Source of the DNA: Phycisphaerales bacterium UBA7708
GTDB lineage: Bacteria; Planctomycetota; Phycisphaerae; Sedimentisphaerales; Anaerohalosphaeraceae
Length of the DNA: 13,449 nt
Reading direction: 5' to 3'
NCBI GenBank assembly: GCA_002482415.1
Contig: DLFY01000179.1
Location: 195-13,643 of the forward strand
Shown here: in pieces, positions 1-6,858 of the stretch
How positions within the stretch are numbered: the stretch's first letter is position 1
Layout: the number at the start of each line of letters is the position of its first letter
Translations under genes and position numbers: made by a program
Notes under the pieces: model-generated
What the model was told of the DNA's origin: nothing
Databases searched by the model: none
Seen by the model: the letters and a program-made list of their open reading frames with translations, nothing else

Positions 1-886
1 GAATGTCGCGTTTGAATCCTGTCCGGGCGTGTATGTGACGGGGTCGTTGTATCGGCCGGTTCAGGAAGCGAAGTCGTATCCGGGGGTGCTGTGTACGCAC
101 GGGCATTGGAAAGATGCGTCGGATTATGGGCGGTACCGGCCGGACATGCAGATTCGATGTGGGACGCTGGCGAAGATGGGGGCGGTGGTGTTTGCGATAG
201 ATATGGTCGGGTATGGGCAGATGCGGGAGCTGGGTTGGACGCATCCGATGAAAGGATCGCTGCAGTTGCAGCTTTGGAATGCGATTCGGTCGGTGGACTT
301 TTTGCTGACGCTGCCGGGGGTGGATGAGGACAGGCTGGCGGTGACGGGGGCGTCCGGGGGCGGGACGCAGTCGATTTTACTGACGGCGGTCGATGAGCGG
401 ATTGATGTGTCGGTGCCGGTGGTGATGGTATCGGGGCATTTTTTCGGGGGCTGTGAGTGCGAAAGCGGGATGCCGATTCATCGGAGCGCGACGCATCAGA
501 CCAATAATGCCGAGATTGCGGCGCTGGCGGCACCGCGGCCGATGCTGCTGGTCAGCGACGGGCAGGACTGGACGAAGAATACGCCGGAGGTGGAGTATCC
601 GTTTATCCGGAATGTGTATCGGCTGTATGGGGCGACGGGGCGTGTTGAAAACGCACATTTTCCGGAGGAGGGGCACGATTATGGCCTGAGCAAGCGGAAG
701 GCGATGTATGCGTTTCTGGAAAAGCATCTTGGGCTGAATCGGGGGGCGATTCTGGATGATGGGGGTCAGGTGGATGAGGGTTTTGTGGTGATTGAGAAGA
801 CGGAGGATTTATATGCATTCGACAAGGATTGTCCGATACCGACAGATGCGATTCGGCCGGAGGAGTTCAAGGGAGTTAGGCCTTAA
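1..886 (+). CDS. Alpha/beta-hydrolase, acetyl-xylan-esterase-like (5' end outside window)
   Basis: The frame is open from the left edge, so the gene is cut. The GTG at 29 is not the true start, because codons before it read NVAFESCPG and continue the fold. Numbering from that GTG, the nucleophile elbow is G-A-S-G-G-G with Ser109. A probable acid lies in SDGQDW (Asp177 or Asp180), and the catalytic His is His216 in EEGHDYG. An HGH oxyanion-side motif is at 25-27. The order Ser-Asp-His and the phrase AAPRPMLLVSDG are typical of the acetyl xylan esterase/dienelactone-hydrolase-like serine hydrolases common in polysaccharide-degrading bacteria. A sulfatase follows 82 nt downstream, which supports a role in removing ester groups from glycans, but the substrate is inferred. 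Codons end strongly in G, unlike the C-ending preference of the porin at 5548-6780. A peptidase of the prolyl-oligopeptidase clan is the main alternative. Confidence 0.85.
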   Translation, partial: NVAFESCPGVYVTGSLYRPVQEAKSYPGVLCTHGHWKDASDYGRYRPDMQIRCGTLAKMGAVVFAIDMVGYGQMRELGWTHPMKGSLQLQLWNAIRSVDFLLTLPGVDEDRLAVTGASGGGTQSILLTAVDERIDVSVPVVMVSGHFFGGCECESGMPIHRSATHQTNNAEIAALAAPRPMLLVSDGQDWTKNTPEVEYPFIRNVYRLYGATGRVENAHFPEEGHDYGLSKRKAMYAFLEKHLGLNRGAILDDGGQVDEGFVVIEKTEDLYAFDKDCPIPTDAIRPEEFKGVRP

Positions 887-909
887 GTATATCCTGGCTG
901 TGCTTCGGG

Positions 910-938
910 TGGACAATTGAATTCAGGATCAGTATAAT
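910..938 (+). promoter_or_regulatory. Sigma70-type promoter of the sulfatase gene
   Basis: TGGACA (910-915) matches the -35 consensus at 5 of 6 positions. It is followed by exactly 17 nt and a perfect TATAAT (933-938). Transcription would begin near 945, giving a leader of about 24 nt that contains the AGGAAAG ribosome binding site (958-964). The sulfatase can therefore be expressed separately from the upstream hydrolase. This is a pattern match only. Confidence 0.6.
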
Positions 939-968
939 CAGTGGCATAAATAATCTCAGGAAAGATCG

Positions 969-2522
969 ATGACGATGAATCGACGAACCTTTATGAAGCA
1001 AAGCTGCATCGGGGCCGCAGGACTGGCCCTGTCGCAGATGGCGCCGTCGCTGTATGCCGGCAGCACCGAAAAGCAGCCCAATCTGCTGGTGGTGTTGGCC
1101 GACCAGCTTGGCCTGAATCACTGCAAGTATGCCACATACTGGAACGGGACCAACTATCCCGGTGCGGAAAACGCGATTACGCCGAACCTGGATCAGTTTG
1201 CACGGCAGGGTATCAATTTCCGGAATACGGTAGCCAATACGCCGGTGTGTTCGGCGTTTCGGGCGTCGCTGATGACCGGCAAATACACGACCAGCCACGG
1301 CATGGTGATTAATGAGCTGCAGCTTAATCCGTATCAGGATTGTCTGGGACATTCGCTGACGCGGGGCGGGTACAACACGGCCTATATCGGCAAGTGGCAC
1401 ATGTATGCCAACAAGCTGGGGGATCATACCAATCCGGATAACTCCTTTGTGCCGCGCGGGGAGCATCGTCTGGGCTTTAATGGCTACTGGGCGGCGTTTA
1501 ATTTCCACCATGATTATTACAACACCTATTATCACACCGAATCCAAAGAGAAGATTTTCTGGGGCCAGGGGGTGTATGAGCCGGACGGCCAGACCGATCT
1601 GGCTATCGATTGGCTCAAATCTCGCGGGCAGAAGTCGTCACAGCCGTTTGCGATGGTGCTTTCGTGGGGAACGCCGCATGATCCTTGGAACGATGGGAAT
1701 GTGCCGGCCGAGTATCGGGAGAAATTTGCCGGGGTCAGTCTGCCTCATTCGCCTAATTACAAGCCCGATAATGATCCGTATGCGGATGCCTGGGCCCGGC
1801 TGTCGGATTCCGAGCGGACGGATCTGGAAAAATGGCGAAGGAATTATTATGCGATGACGACCAACCTTGACTGGAACTTCGGGCGATTGATGAAGTATCT
1901 GGATGATAACGGGCTGGCGGACAATACGATAGTGGTCTTTTCGTCCGACCACGGCGAGATGTTCGGTGCCCAGGGGCGCCGGGCGAAGAATATTTTTTAT
2001 GATGAAGCGGCGCGGATTCCGATGCTGGTTCGCTGGCCGGGCAGGATTCAGGCAGGGCAGGTTTCGGACGCCTGCATGTCCACAGTGGATTTCATGCCGA
2101 CATTTCTGGGGCTTCTGGGGCTGTCGGTTCCGTCCCGCGTGGAAGGGATGGATTTGTCGCATCTGGCACTGGGGACCGGCGGTGCGGAGCCGGATTGTGC
2201 GTTTATGCAGGGGACCGGCGCGACGGCCAATTGGGACACCGGCCATGAGTGGCGCGCGGTTCGCAGCAAACGTTATACATACGGCAAATTCCGCATCAGC
2301 AGGGAAGGGGTTCCGCAGGAACTATTGTTTGATCATGCGGCTGATCCGTTCCAAACCCGGAATTTGGTTGCCGACTCTGCACACCAGACGGCTCTGCAGG
2401 AATTGAGGACCAAATTGGCAGAGAAAATGAAATCAGTCAGTGATACCTTTGAGGCATCCACCTTTTACCGCGATAAGTGGACCGATGGCAACCGCAAGAT
2501 TCTACGAGGGGCCAGAGGCTGA
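969..2522 (+). CDS. Tat-exported sulfatase (alkaline phosphatase superfamily, type I)
   Basis: Hydrolyses a sulfate ester, probably on a sulfated polysaccharide, outside the cytoplasm. The N-terminus has a twin-arginine signal (RRTFMKQS, residues 5-12), a hydrophobic stretch, and a likely cleavage after SLYA (about residue 30). The sulfatase core starts at PNLLVVLADQ, with Asp45 as a metal ligand. The formylglycine motif is C-S-A-F-R (Cys94, Arg98), the CxAxR version of the usual CxPxR. Further conserved sites are GKWH (Lys142, His144), TPH (His237), SSDHGE (Asp327, His328) and Lys340. The length of 517 aa is normal for family S1. Cys94 must be converted to formylglycine by a maturase not seen in this window. 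The start at 969 lies 4 nt after AGGAAAG; an in-frame ATG at 975 has better spacing and is equally possible. The sulfatase subfamily and substrate cannot be named from sequence alone. Confidence 0.93.
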   Translation: MTMNRRTFMKQSCIGAAGLALSQMAPSLYAGSTEKQPNLLVVLADQLGLNHCKYATYWNGTNYPGAENAITPNLDQFARQGINFRNTVANTPVCSAFRASLMTGKYTTSHGMVINELQLNPYQDCLGHSLTRGGYNTAYIGKWHMYANKLGDHTNPDNSFVPRGEHRLGFNGYWAAFNFHHDYYNTYYHTESKEKIFWGQGVYEPDGQTDLAIDWLKSRGQKSSQPFAMVLSWGTPHDPWNDGNVPAEYREKFAGVSLPHSPNYKPDNDPYADAWARLSDSERTDLEKWRRNYYAMTTNLDWNFGRLMKYLDDNGLADNTIVVFSSDHGEMFGAQGRRAKNIFYDEAARIPMLVRWPGRIQAGQVSDACMSTVDFMPTFLGLLGLSVPSRVEGMDLSHLALGTGGAEPDCAFMQGTGATANWDTGHEWRAVRSKRYTYGKFRISREGVPQELLFDHAADPFQTRNLVADSAHQTALQELRTKLAEKMKSVSDTFEASTFYRDKWTDGNRKILRGARG

Positions 2523-2578
2523 GTCCTGGCGATTGCCGGACGTCTTAATGTGCCGGTCATTTCATTGAAAAGAGGAAT

Positions 2579-2611
2579 ATCCTCATGTCTGCGGGCGTGG
2601 GGATTTTTTTT
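2579..2611 (+). terminator. Rho-independent terminator after the sulfatase
   Basis: A 9-bp stem pairs 2579-2587 with 2596-2604, including two G-U pairs, around an 8-nt loop. It runs directly into eight T residues (2604-2611). It separates the sulfatase from the iron genes. A smaller perfect hairpin (GAGGA-ATA-TCCTC, 2572-2584) overlaps its left arm and would compete with it. Confidence 0.65.
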
Positions 2612-2623
2612 GTGAAATTATTC

Positions 2624-2652
2624 TTGCAAAGTTAGGGGGTTCTAACTATATT
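2624..2652 (+). promoter_or_regulatory. Promoter of the dtxR-feoA transcript
   Basis: TTGCAA (2624-2629), a 17-nt spacer and TATATT (2647-2652) form a good sigma70-type promoter. The palindrome GTTAG-N6-CTAAC (2631-2646) fills almost exactly the spacer, so a bound repressor would block RNA polymerase. The start site would fall near 2658-2660, leaving only about 5-7 nt before the ATG at 2665, and no Shine-Dalgarno sequence is visible. The mRNA may therefore be nearly leaderless. Confidence 0.6.
2631..2646 (+). promoter_or_regulatory. DtxR-type operator 1 (TTAG-N6-CTAA)
   Basis: The palindrome GTTAG-GGGGTT-CTAAC lies between the -35 and -10 boxes of the dtxR promoter. Its half-sites resemble those of the DtxR/IdeR iron box (TTAGG...CCTAA type). 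The same arrangement recurs at 2651-2664 and 3410-3425, which is the main reason to call it an operator. The binding protein is inferred to be the adjacent regulator. Confidence 0.6.
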
Positions 2653-2664
2653 AGAAGTTACTAA
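2651..2664 (+). promoter_or_regulatory. DtxR-type operator 2, abutting the dtxR start codon
   Basis: TTAG-AAGTTA-CTAA ends one base before the ATG at 2665. It starts 19 bp after the core of operator 1 (2632 versus 2651), so the two sites lie about two helical turns apart on the same DNA face. It covers the expected transcription start. Two tandem sites would allow cooperative binding of two repressor dimers. Confidence 0.5.
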
Positions 2665-3123
2665 ATGGATGCATTAAAGCAAAAACAGCTTAGTGCCTCA
2701 ATGGAAGACTATCTTGAGGTAATATATCATTTATCCGACAGCGGAATGGTTGCCCGAAGTAAGGATATTGCCGATGGTTTGGGTGTATCACGTGCATCGG
2801 TGACAGGGGCCTTGCGGGTGTTGTCGGAAAAGGAACTGATTAACTACAAGCCGTACGGGGTGGTGACGCTGACGGACAAAGGCCGGGTTGAGGCTGATAA
2901 AATCGTGCGTCGTCATCGTGTATTGGAGTCTTTTTTTATCGATATTCTTGGGCTGGATGCCGTGACAGCCAAAGAATCGGCTTGTCGGGCCGAACATGCA
3001 CTGGGTCAGCAGGTGATTGGCCGGCTCAGGGACTATATCGAGTTCATTACGGCCCGTGTGGATGGTGATATTGCATTTGAATTTAAGCAGTTTTTTCGGA
3101 AAAAGCAGTTGCCGGATGCGTAA
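2665..3123 (+). CDS. DtxR/MntR-family iron-dependent transcriptional regulator
   Basis: A metal-dependent repressor expected to bind DNA when Fe(II) is plentiful and shut off iron uptake. An N-terminal winged helix-turn-helix (about residues 10-75, recognition region VSRASVTGALRVL) is followed by the dimerisation/metal domain. The candidate metal ligands are Asp15 and Glu18 in MEDYLE, His84 in RRHRVLE, and Cys107, Glu110, His111 in ACRAEH. The Cys in ACRxEH is the DtxR/IdeR (iron) signature; MntR has Glu there. Asp15 is MntR-like, since DtxR has Met. At 152 aa it has two domains and lacks the C-terminal SH3/FeoA-like domain of full-length DtxR, while a separate FeoA is encoded next. The iron-transport neighbours support an iron role; manganese sensing is the alternative. 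Two palindromes overlap its promoter, suggesting autorepression. Confidence 0.93.
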   Translation: MDALKQKQLSASMEDYLEVIYHLSDSGMVARSKDIADGLGVSRASVTGALRVLSEKELINYKPYGVVTLTDKGRVEADKIVRRHRVLESFFIDILGLDAVTAKESACRAEHALGQQVIGRLRDYIEFITARVDGDIAFEFKQFFRKKQLPDA

Positions 3124-3173
3124 GCCGGCTGATTAACAATATGAAAACAAAATCAGATAAGGAACACGTTCCT

Positions 3174-3389
3174 ATGTCATTAGACCAGATTGAGACCGGA
3201 AAGACCGTGCGTATCGATCATATCGAGGCCGGGCACGGTCTGAAAAATCGTCTGGCGGCGATGGGGCTTCTGGCCGACCAGCCGATTCGTGTTATGCTTA
3301 ATGACCACAGAGGACAGGTTATCATCGCGGTCAAAAACAGCCGCGTGGTGCTGGGTCGCGGGATGTCGCATAAAATCTTTGTACGATAA
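3174..3389 (+). CDS. feoA: Ferrous iron transport protein A
   Basis: A small cytoplasmic SH3-like protein that works with FeoB in Fe(II) uptake, probably modulating its activity. The core reads L-x-x-I-x-x-G near the start, then RLAAMGLLADQPIRV and a final VVLGRGMSHKIFV, the usual FeoA pattern. I chose the ATG at 3174 because AAGGAA (3159-3164) lies 9 nt upstream. This gives 71 aa, close to the normal FeoA length of about 75. An in-frame ATG at 3141 would add 11 charged residues (82 aa in total) but has no visible ribosome binding site. The gene lies 50 nt after dtxR (17 nt if 3141 is used) and has no promoter of its own, so it is probably cotranscribed with dtxR. feoB follows 38 nt downstream behind its own operator. 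Confidence 0.9.
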   Translation: MSLDQIETGKTVRIDHIEAGHGLKNRLAAMGLLADQPIRVMLNDHRGQVIIAVKNSRVVLGRGMSHKIFVR

Positions 3390-3409
3390 CAAAATTTTTT
3401 AGATTCAAT

Positions 3410-3425
3410 GTTAGGCTTAGCTAAC
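3410..3425 (+). promoter_or_regulatory. DtxR-type operator 3, on the feoB start region
   Basis: GTTAG-GCTTAG-CTAAC ends 2 nt before the feoB ATG at 3428. It repeats the half-sites and 6-nt spacing found upstream of dtxR. It occupies the place where a Shine-Dalgarno sequence would be expected, and none is visible. A weak -10-like TAGATT (3400-3405) just upstream would put a start site inside the palindrome. Binding could block initiation here or stop polymerase coming from dtxR-feoA. Confidence 0.6.
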
Positions 3426-3427
3426 TT

Positions 3428-5500
3428 ATGGCAAACTCAGAAAAGAAATTAACCATCGCCCTGGCCGGTAATCCCAACAGCGGAAAAACAACCCTGTTCA
3501 ATGCCCTGACGGGATCGCGGCAGCATGTGGCCAATTATCCGGGGGTGACCGTTGAGATTAAAAACGGGCTGTGTCGTTATCGTGACCAAAAAATCAAGGT
3601 GGTGGACCTGCCGGGGATATACAGCCTGACGGCGTATTCGCCGGAGGAGTTGGTGTCGCGTCAGTTTATCCTCGAGCAGAAGCCTGATGTGGTAATTGAT
3701 GTGATTGATTCGTCCAACCTGGAACGCAATCTGTATCTTGCGGTACAGTTGATGGAGATGAATGTGCCGCTGGTGCTGGCGTTTAACATGGCGGATGTGG
3801 CCAAGGCCCGGGGACTGGAATTCGACTTGAACCAGATGCAGCTTCTTCTGGATGTGCCGATTGTGTCCATCGTGGCCCGCAAGGAAGAAGGGACCGAGCA
3901 TCTGCTGGATGCGGCGCTGCGGGCGGCTATGGAAACGAAGACCCGCCGTGTGCAGGTGCCCTTTGGCCCGCAGGTGGAAAAGGAGCTGGAAAAATTAACA
4001 TCGCTGGTCAATCCGGAGTTGGATTTTGCCAAACGGTTTGGGGCGCGATGGGTGGCTTTGAAGCTGCTGGAAGGCGATCAGCAGGTCCTGGCTTTGCCGC
4101 ACAGTGCAGAGCTATTGACAACAATGGAGCAATCCATGAAGGAGCTGGAAAAGCATTACCACGAAAGCCCGGATATTGTGATTGCCGACCGCCGGTATGG
4201 ATTTATTTCCGGTGCGTGTCAGGAAACCGTCAGGACGACGGCACAATCCCGGCATGATATCAGCGACCAGCTCGATGTGGTGATGACGCATTCGGTGTGG
4301 GGGCTGCCGATTTTTGCGGTATTGATGTATGTGGTGTTCTGGCTGACGTTTACGGCGGGAGAAATCCCGATGGGGTGGATGGAGTCGCTGTTTGGCTGGC
4401 TGGGCGGGTGGATTTCGTCGCACTGGCCTGCGGGCTGGTCGGAGCATTTACGGTCGCTGATAGTCGATGGGATTATCGGCGGTGTCGGCGGGGTGCTGAT
4501 TTTTCTGCCGAATATTCTGCTGCTGTTTCTGGGGATTGCGTTTCTGGAAGATACCGGCTACATGGCCCGCGCGGCGTTTCTGATGGACCGTGTGATGCAC
4601 AAAATCGGCCTGCACGGCAAGAGTTTCATCCCGATGCTGATTGGCTTCGGCTGTTCGGTGCCGGCGATTATGGCGACGCGGATTCTGGAGAACCGGCGGA
4701 CCCGCCTGACGACGATGATGGTGATACCGCTGTTCAGTTGCGGTGCGCGATTGCCGATATATGCACTGATTATTCCGGCATTTTTTGCCCCGGCCTGGCA
4801 TGGCCCGATAATGTGGATGATGTATATTATCGGAGTGTTATTCGCGGTGCTTCTGGCGTTGCTGCTGCGTAATACGCTGTTCAAAGGGGAGGCGATTCCA
4901 TTCGTCATGGAGCTGCCGCCGTACCGCATGCCAACACTGCGAAGCCTGATGCTGCACATGTGGGACCGCGGCTGGCAGTATCTGCAGAAGGCCGGTACCG
5001 TGATTCTGGGTATTTCGATTTTGTTATGGGCAGCCAGTACCTATCCGAAGATAGGGGAAGACAAGCTGGCCGGTCTGGACGAGGTTGGGCAGCAATCGGC
5101 CCAGATGCAGCATTCGATTACCGGACGTGTAGGCCATTTGATTGAACCGGTAATACGACCGCTGGGCTTCGACTGGAAGATTGGCACGGCACTGATCGGG
5201 GCTTTTGCCGCCAAAGAAGTGTTTGTCGCCCAGATGGGTATCGTTTATTCGGTCGGCGAAGCGGATCAGACGTCGGAGGCTCTGCGGCAGCGGCTGCGGG
5301 CGGATTATACGCCGCTCAAAGGCCTGTGCATTATGCTGTTTTGCCTGTTAAGCTCGCCCTGTATGGCGACGGTGGCCGTGACGGCCCGGGAGGCGGGGAG
5401 CTGGAAATGGGCGGCCTTGCAGTATGTCGGCCTGACTGTGGTGGCCTATGCGGTGACGCTGGTGGTGTATCAGGTTGGGATCTTGTTAATCGGCGGATAA
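3428..5500 (+). CDS. feoB: Ferrous iron transporter FeoB
   Basis: The inner-membrane Fe(II) importer, with a cytoplasmic G-protein domain coupled to a membrane pore. The G motifs are all present: G1 GNPNSGKT (14-21), G2 around Thr41 in NYPGVTVE, G3 DLPG (60-63), G4 NMAD (120-123), and G5 near SIVARKEEG (147-155). A helical spacer (about 170-280) leads into a multi-helix membrane region from about 295. The two conserved Gate segments carry cysteines: GCSVPAIMATR and FSCGARLPIYALI in the first half, and SSPCMATVAVTAREAG near the C-terminus. GAFAAKEVFVAQMG is the typical late FeoB motif. At 690 aa it is slightly shorter than the E. coli protein (about 770) and looks complete. feoA lies just upstream, a porin gene starts 47 nt downstream, and no feoC is present. 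Regulation is probably by the DtxR-like protein through the palindrome at 3410-3425. Confidence 0.97.
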   Translation: MANSEKKLTIALAGNPNSGKTTLFNALTGSRQHVANYPGVTVEIKNGLCRYRDQKIKVVDLPGIYSLTAYSPEELVSRQFILEQKPDVVIDVIDSSNLERNLYLAVQLMEMNVPLVLAFNMADVAKARGLEFDLNQMQLLLDVPIVSIVARKEEGTEHLLDAALRAAMETKTRRVQVPFGPQVEKELEKLTSLVNPELDFAKRFGARWVALKLLEGDQQVLALPHSAELLTTMEQSMKELEKHYHESPDIVIADRRYGFISGACQETVRTTAQSRHDISDQLDVVMTHSVWGLPIFAVLMYVVFWLTFTAGEIPMGWMESLFGWLGGWISSHWPAGWSEHLRSLIVDGIIGGVGGVLIFLPNILLLFLGIAFLEDTGYMARAAFLMDRVMHKIGLHGKSFIPMLIGFGCSVPAIMATRILENRRTRLTTMMVIPLFSCGARLPIYALIIPAFFAPAWHGPIMWMMYIIGVLFAVLLALLLRNTLFKGEAIPFVMELPPYRMPTLRSLMLHMWDRGWQYLQKAGTVILGISILLWAASTYPKIGEDKLAGLDEVGQQSAQMQHSITGRVGHLIEPVIRPLGFDWKIGTALIGAFAAKEVFVAQMGIVYSVGEADQTSEALRQRLRADYTPLKGLCIMLFCLLSSPCMATVAVTAREAGSWKWAALQYVGLTVVAYAVTLVVYQVGILLIGG

Positions 5501-5547
5501 ACGCCGGATATAACCGATTTATCGACTTCAGGAAAGGATTGCAGCCC

Positions 5548-6780
5548 ATGGGACGATGGGTAGTGTTTGTACTGCTTTGCAGCAGTGTGATGGGTTTTGC
5601 GGCGGAAACACCTGTTACAGAAGAGGAGCAGCCTTCTTCACTGCTGCCGGATACAGGGCCATTTTCGTTTTCATTCGGTCTGACCAACATTTATCAGCAG
5701 AATATGCGCGGCGGCCTGAGCACCAATGACCGGCGCGGACGCTTTTCGGGCAGCTATGATATCGAAATGACGACGGACCTGAAGCGGCTGTTCGGGATTG
5801 ACAATGCCGAGCTCTATACGCACGTGGAAGGCTTCTGGAACAAGACCGGGGGCATTGATTCGGTCTCGACCGGCAGTGCTTTCGGCGTCAACGGCGATGC
5901 CATGCCGCGGGACGCTGCGGTGGTGACGGAGCTGTGGTATCAGCATTATTTCCTCGACGGCGACTTCATCGTCCGCGTGGGCAAGATGGATTTAAGCGGC
6001 GGATTTGAATGCAGCGGCTGCCCGGTATCCTTCGACTGCAATCGCTACGCCAATGACGAGACGGGCCAGTTCCTCAACAGTGCCCTGGTCAACAACCCGA
6101 CCATTCCGTTCCCGGATTATACGCTGGGTTTTGCCATGCACTATGCCCCGGCCGATGCCGGCTGGTATATCACCGCCGCGGCCGCCGATTCACAGGGCGA
6201 CCACCGCGAAACGGGATTCCGCACGGCCTTTCACGATGAGGATTATTATGTCTATATGGCCGAAACGGGCATTACGCCCAGTTTTAGACAACTGCAGGGC
6301 ACCTATTCGGCGGGCGTCTGGCACATGCCGGAACCGACCGATGTGGACGGCGACGGCTTTTCGTCCCGCAACAATACCGGCATGTACCTGAGCTTTGACC
6401 AGATGCTGTCTAAGGAAAATGAGGATGAGAATGATTCACAGGGACTGGGCACCTTTTTCCGTTTTGGCTATGCTCCCTCCAATCATAATGAGATGACGCA
6501 GTTTTACAGCACCGGCCTGAGCTATCAGGGTCTGTTTGACGGACGTGATGACGATGTGCTGGCTTTTGGAGTGGCACGGGGCTACTTCAGCGAGGCCGCA
6601 GGGGCGACCTATACGGAAGACTCCGAAACAGTCTTTGAGACTTTTTATAATTTTGCCGTCAATTCCAGCCTGACCGTGACACCGTCGATACAGTATGTCG
6701 CCGACCCGTCGTCCGCCGACAATGGACGCGATTTAAAGGATGCGGTGGTCTTTGGCCTGCGGATGCAGATGGTCTTCTAA
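5548..6780 (+). CDS. OprB-family outer-membrane porin
   Basis: The ATG at 5548 is chosen because it begins a good Sec signal peptide (MGRWVVFVLLC..., likely cut after GFA at residue 18) and follows AGGAAAGG (5530-5537). The frame is open further upstream into feoB, but that part reads as antisense-like filler. The mature part matches the OprB carbohydrate-selective porin family: FGLTNIYQQNMRGGLSTND at 43-61, a long barrel region, and NDETGQFLNSALVNNPTIPFPDY at 169-191. The protein ends in Phe410, the usual barrel-assembly signal. Oddities are a CxxCx5C group (Cys155, Cys158, Cys164) just before NDET, and DVDGDG (265-270), which resembles a calcium-binding loop. It follows feoB by 47 nt with no terminator, so it probably belongs to the iron operon. 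OprB-type porins in cyanobacteria have been linked to iron uptake. The substrate here could be Fe(II), sugars or both. Confidence 0.85.
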   Translation: MGRWVVFVLLCSSVMGFAAETPVTEEEQPSSLLPDTGPFSFSFGLTNIYQQNMRGGLSTNDRRGRFSGSYDIEMTTDLKRLFGIDNAELYTHVEGFWNKTGGIDSVSTGSAFGVNGDAMPRDAAVVTELWYQHYFLDGDFIVRVGKMDLSGGFECSGCPVSFDCNRYANDETGQFLNSALVNNPTIPFPDYTLGFAMHYAPADAGWYITAAAADSQGDHRETGFRTAFHDEDYYVYMAETGITPSFRQLQGTYSAGVWHMPEPTDVDGDGFSSRNNTGMYLSFDQMLSKENEDENDSQGLGTFFRFGYAPSNHNEMTQFYSTGLSYQGLFDGRDDDVLAFGVARGYFSEAAGATYTEDSETVFETFYNFAVNSSLTVTPSIQYVADPSSADNGRDLKDAVVFGLRMQMVF

Positions 6781-6802
6781 CAGTCCAGAATCCAGTCAAA
6801 AG

Positions 6803-6842
6803 AAAAGGCCGGATGTGATATTCCTCACGCCCGGCCTTTTTT
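6803..6842. terminator. Bidirectional terminator between convergent genes
   Basis: AAAAGGCCGG (6803-6812) pairs perfectly with CCGGCCTTTT (6831-6840). An inner GTGA/TCAC helix (6815-6818 with 6825-6828) extends the stem across a 2x2 internal loop, leaving a 6-nt apical loop. T runs on one side and A runs on the other let it stop transcripts from the porin (plus strand) and the glycosyltransferase (minus strand). Confidence 0.9.
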
Positions 6843-6858
6843 ATTGCAGTCAGAGGGA

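Noticed and set aside
918..938. TTGAAT as the -35 partner of TATAAT before the sulfatase
   Set aside because: The spacing is only 10 nt; TGGACA at 910-915 with 17 nt fits far better.
876..1535. Minus-strand open frame of 219 codons over the sulfatase start
   Set aside because: Arg/Ile-rich translation without domain features, antisense to the sulfatase and across its promoter.
5326..5547. Upstream extension of the porin frame into feoB
   Set aside because: It overlaps the conserved feoB C-terminus out of frame; the ATG at 5548 has both a ribosome binding site and a signal peptide directly after it.
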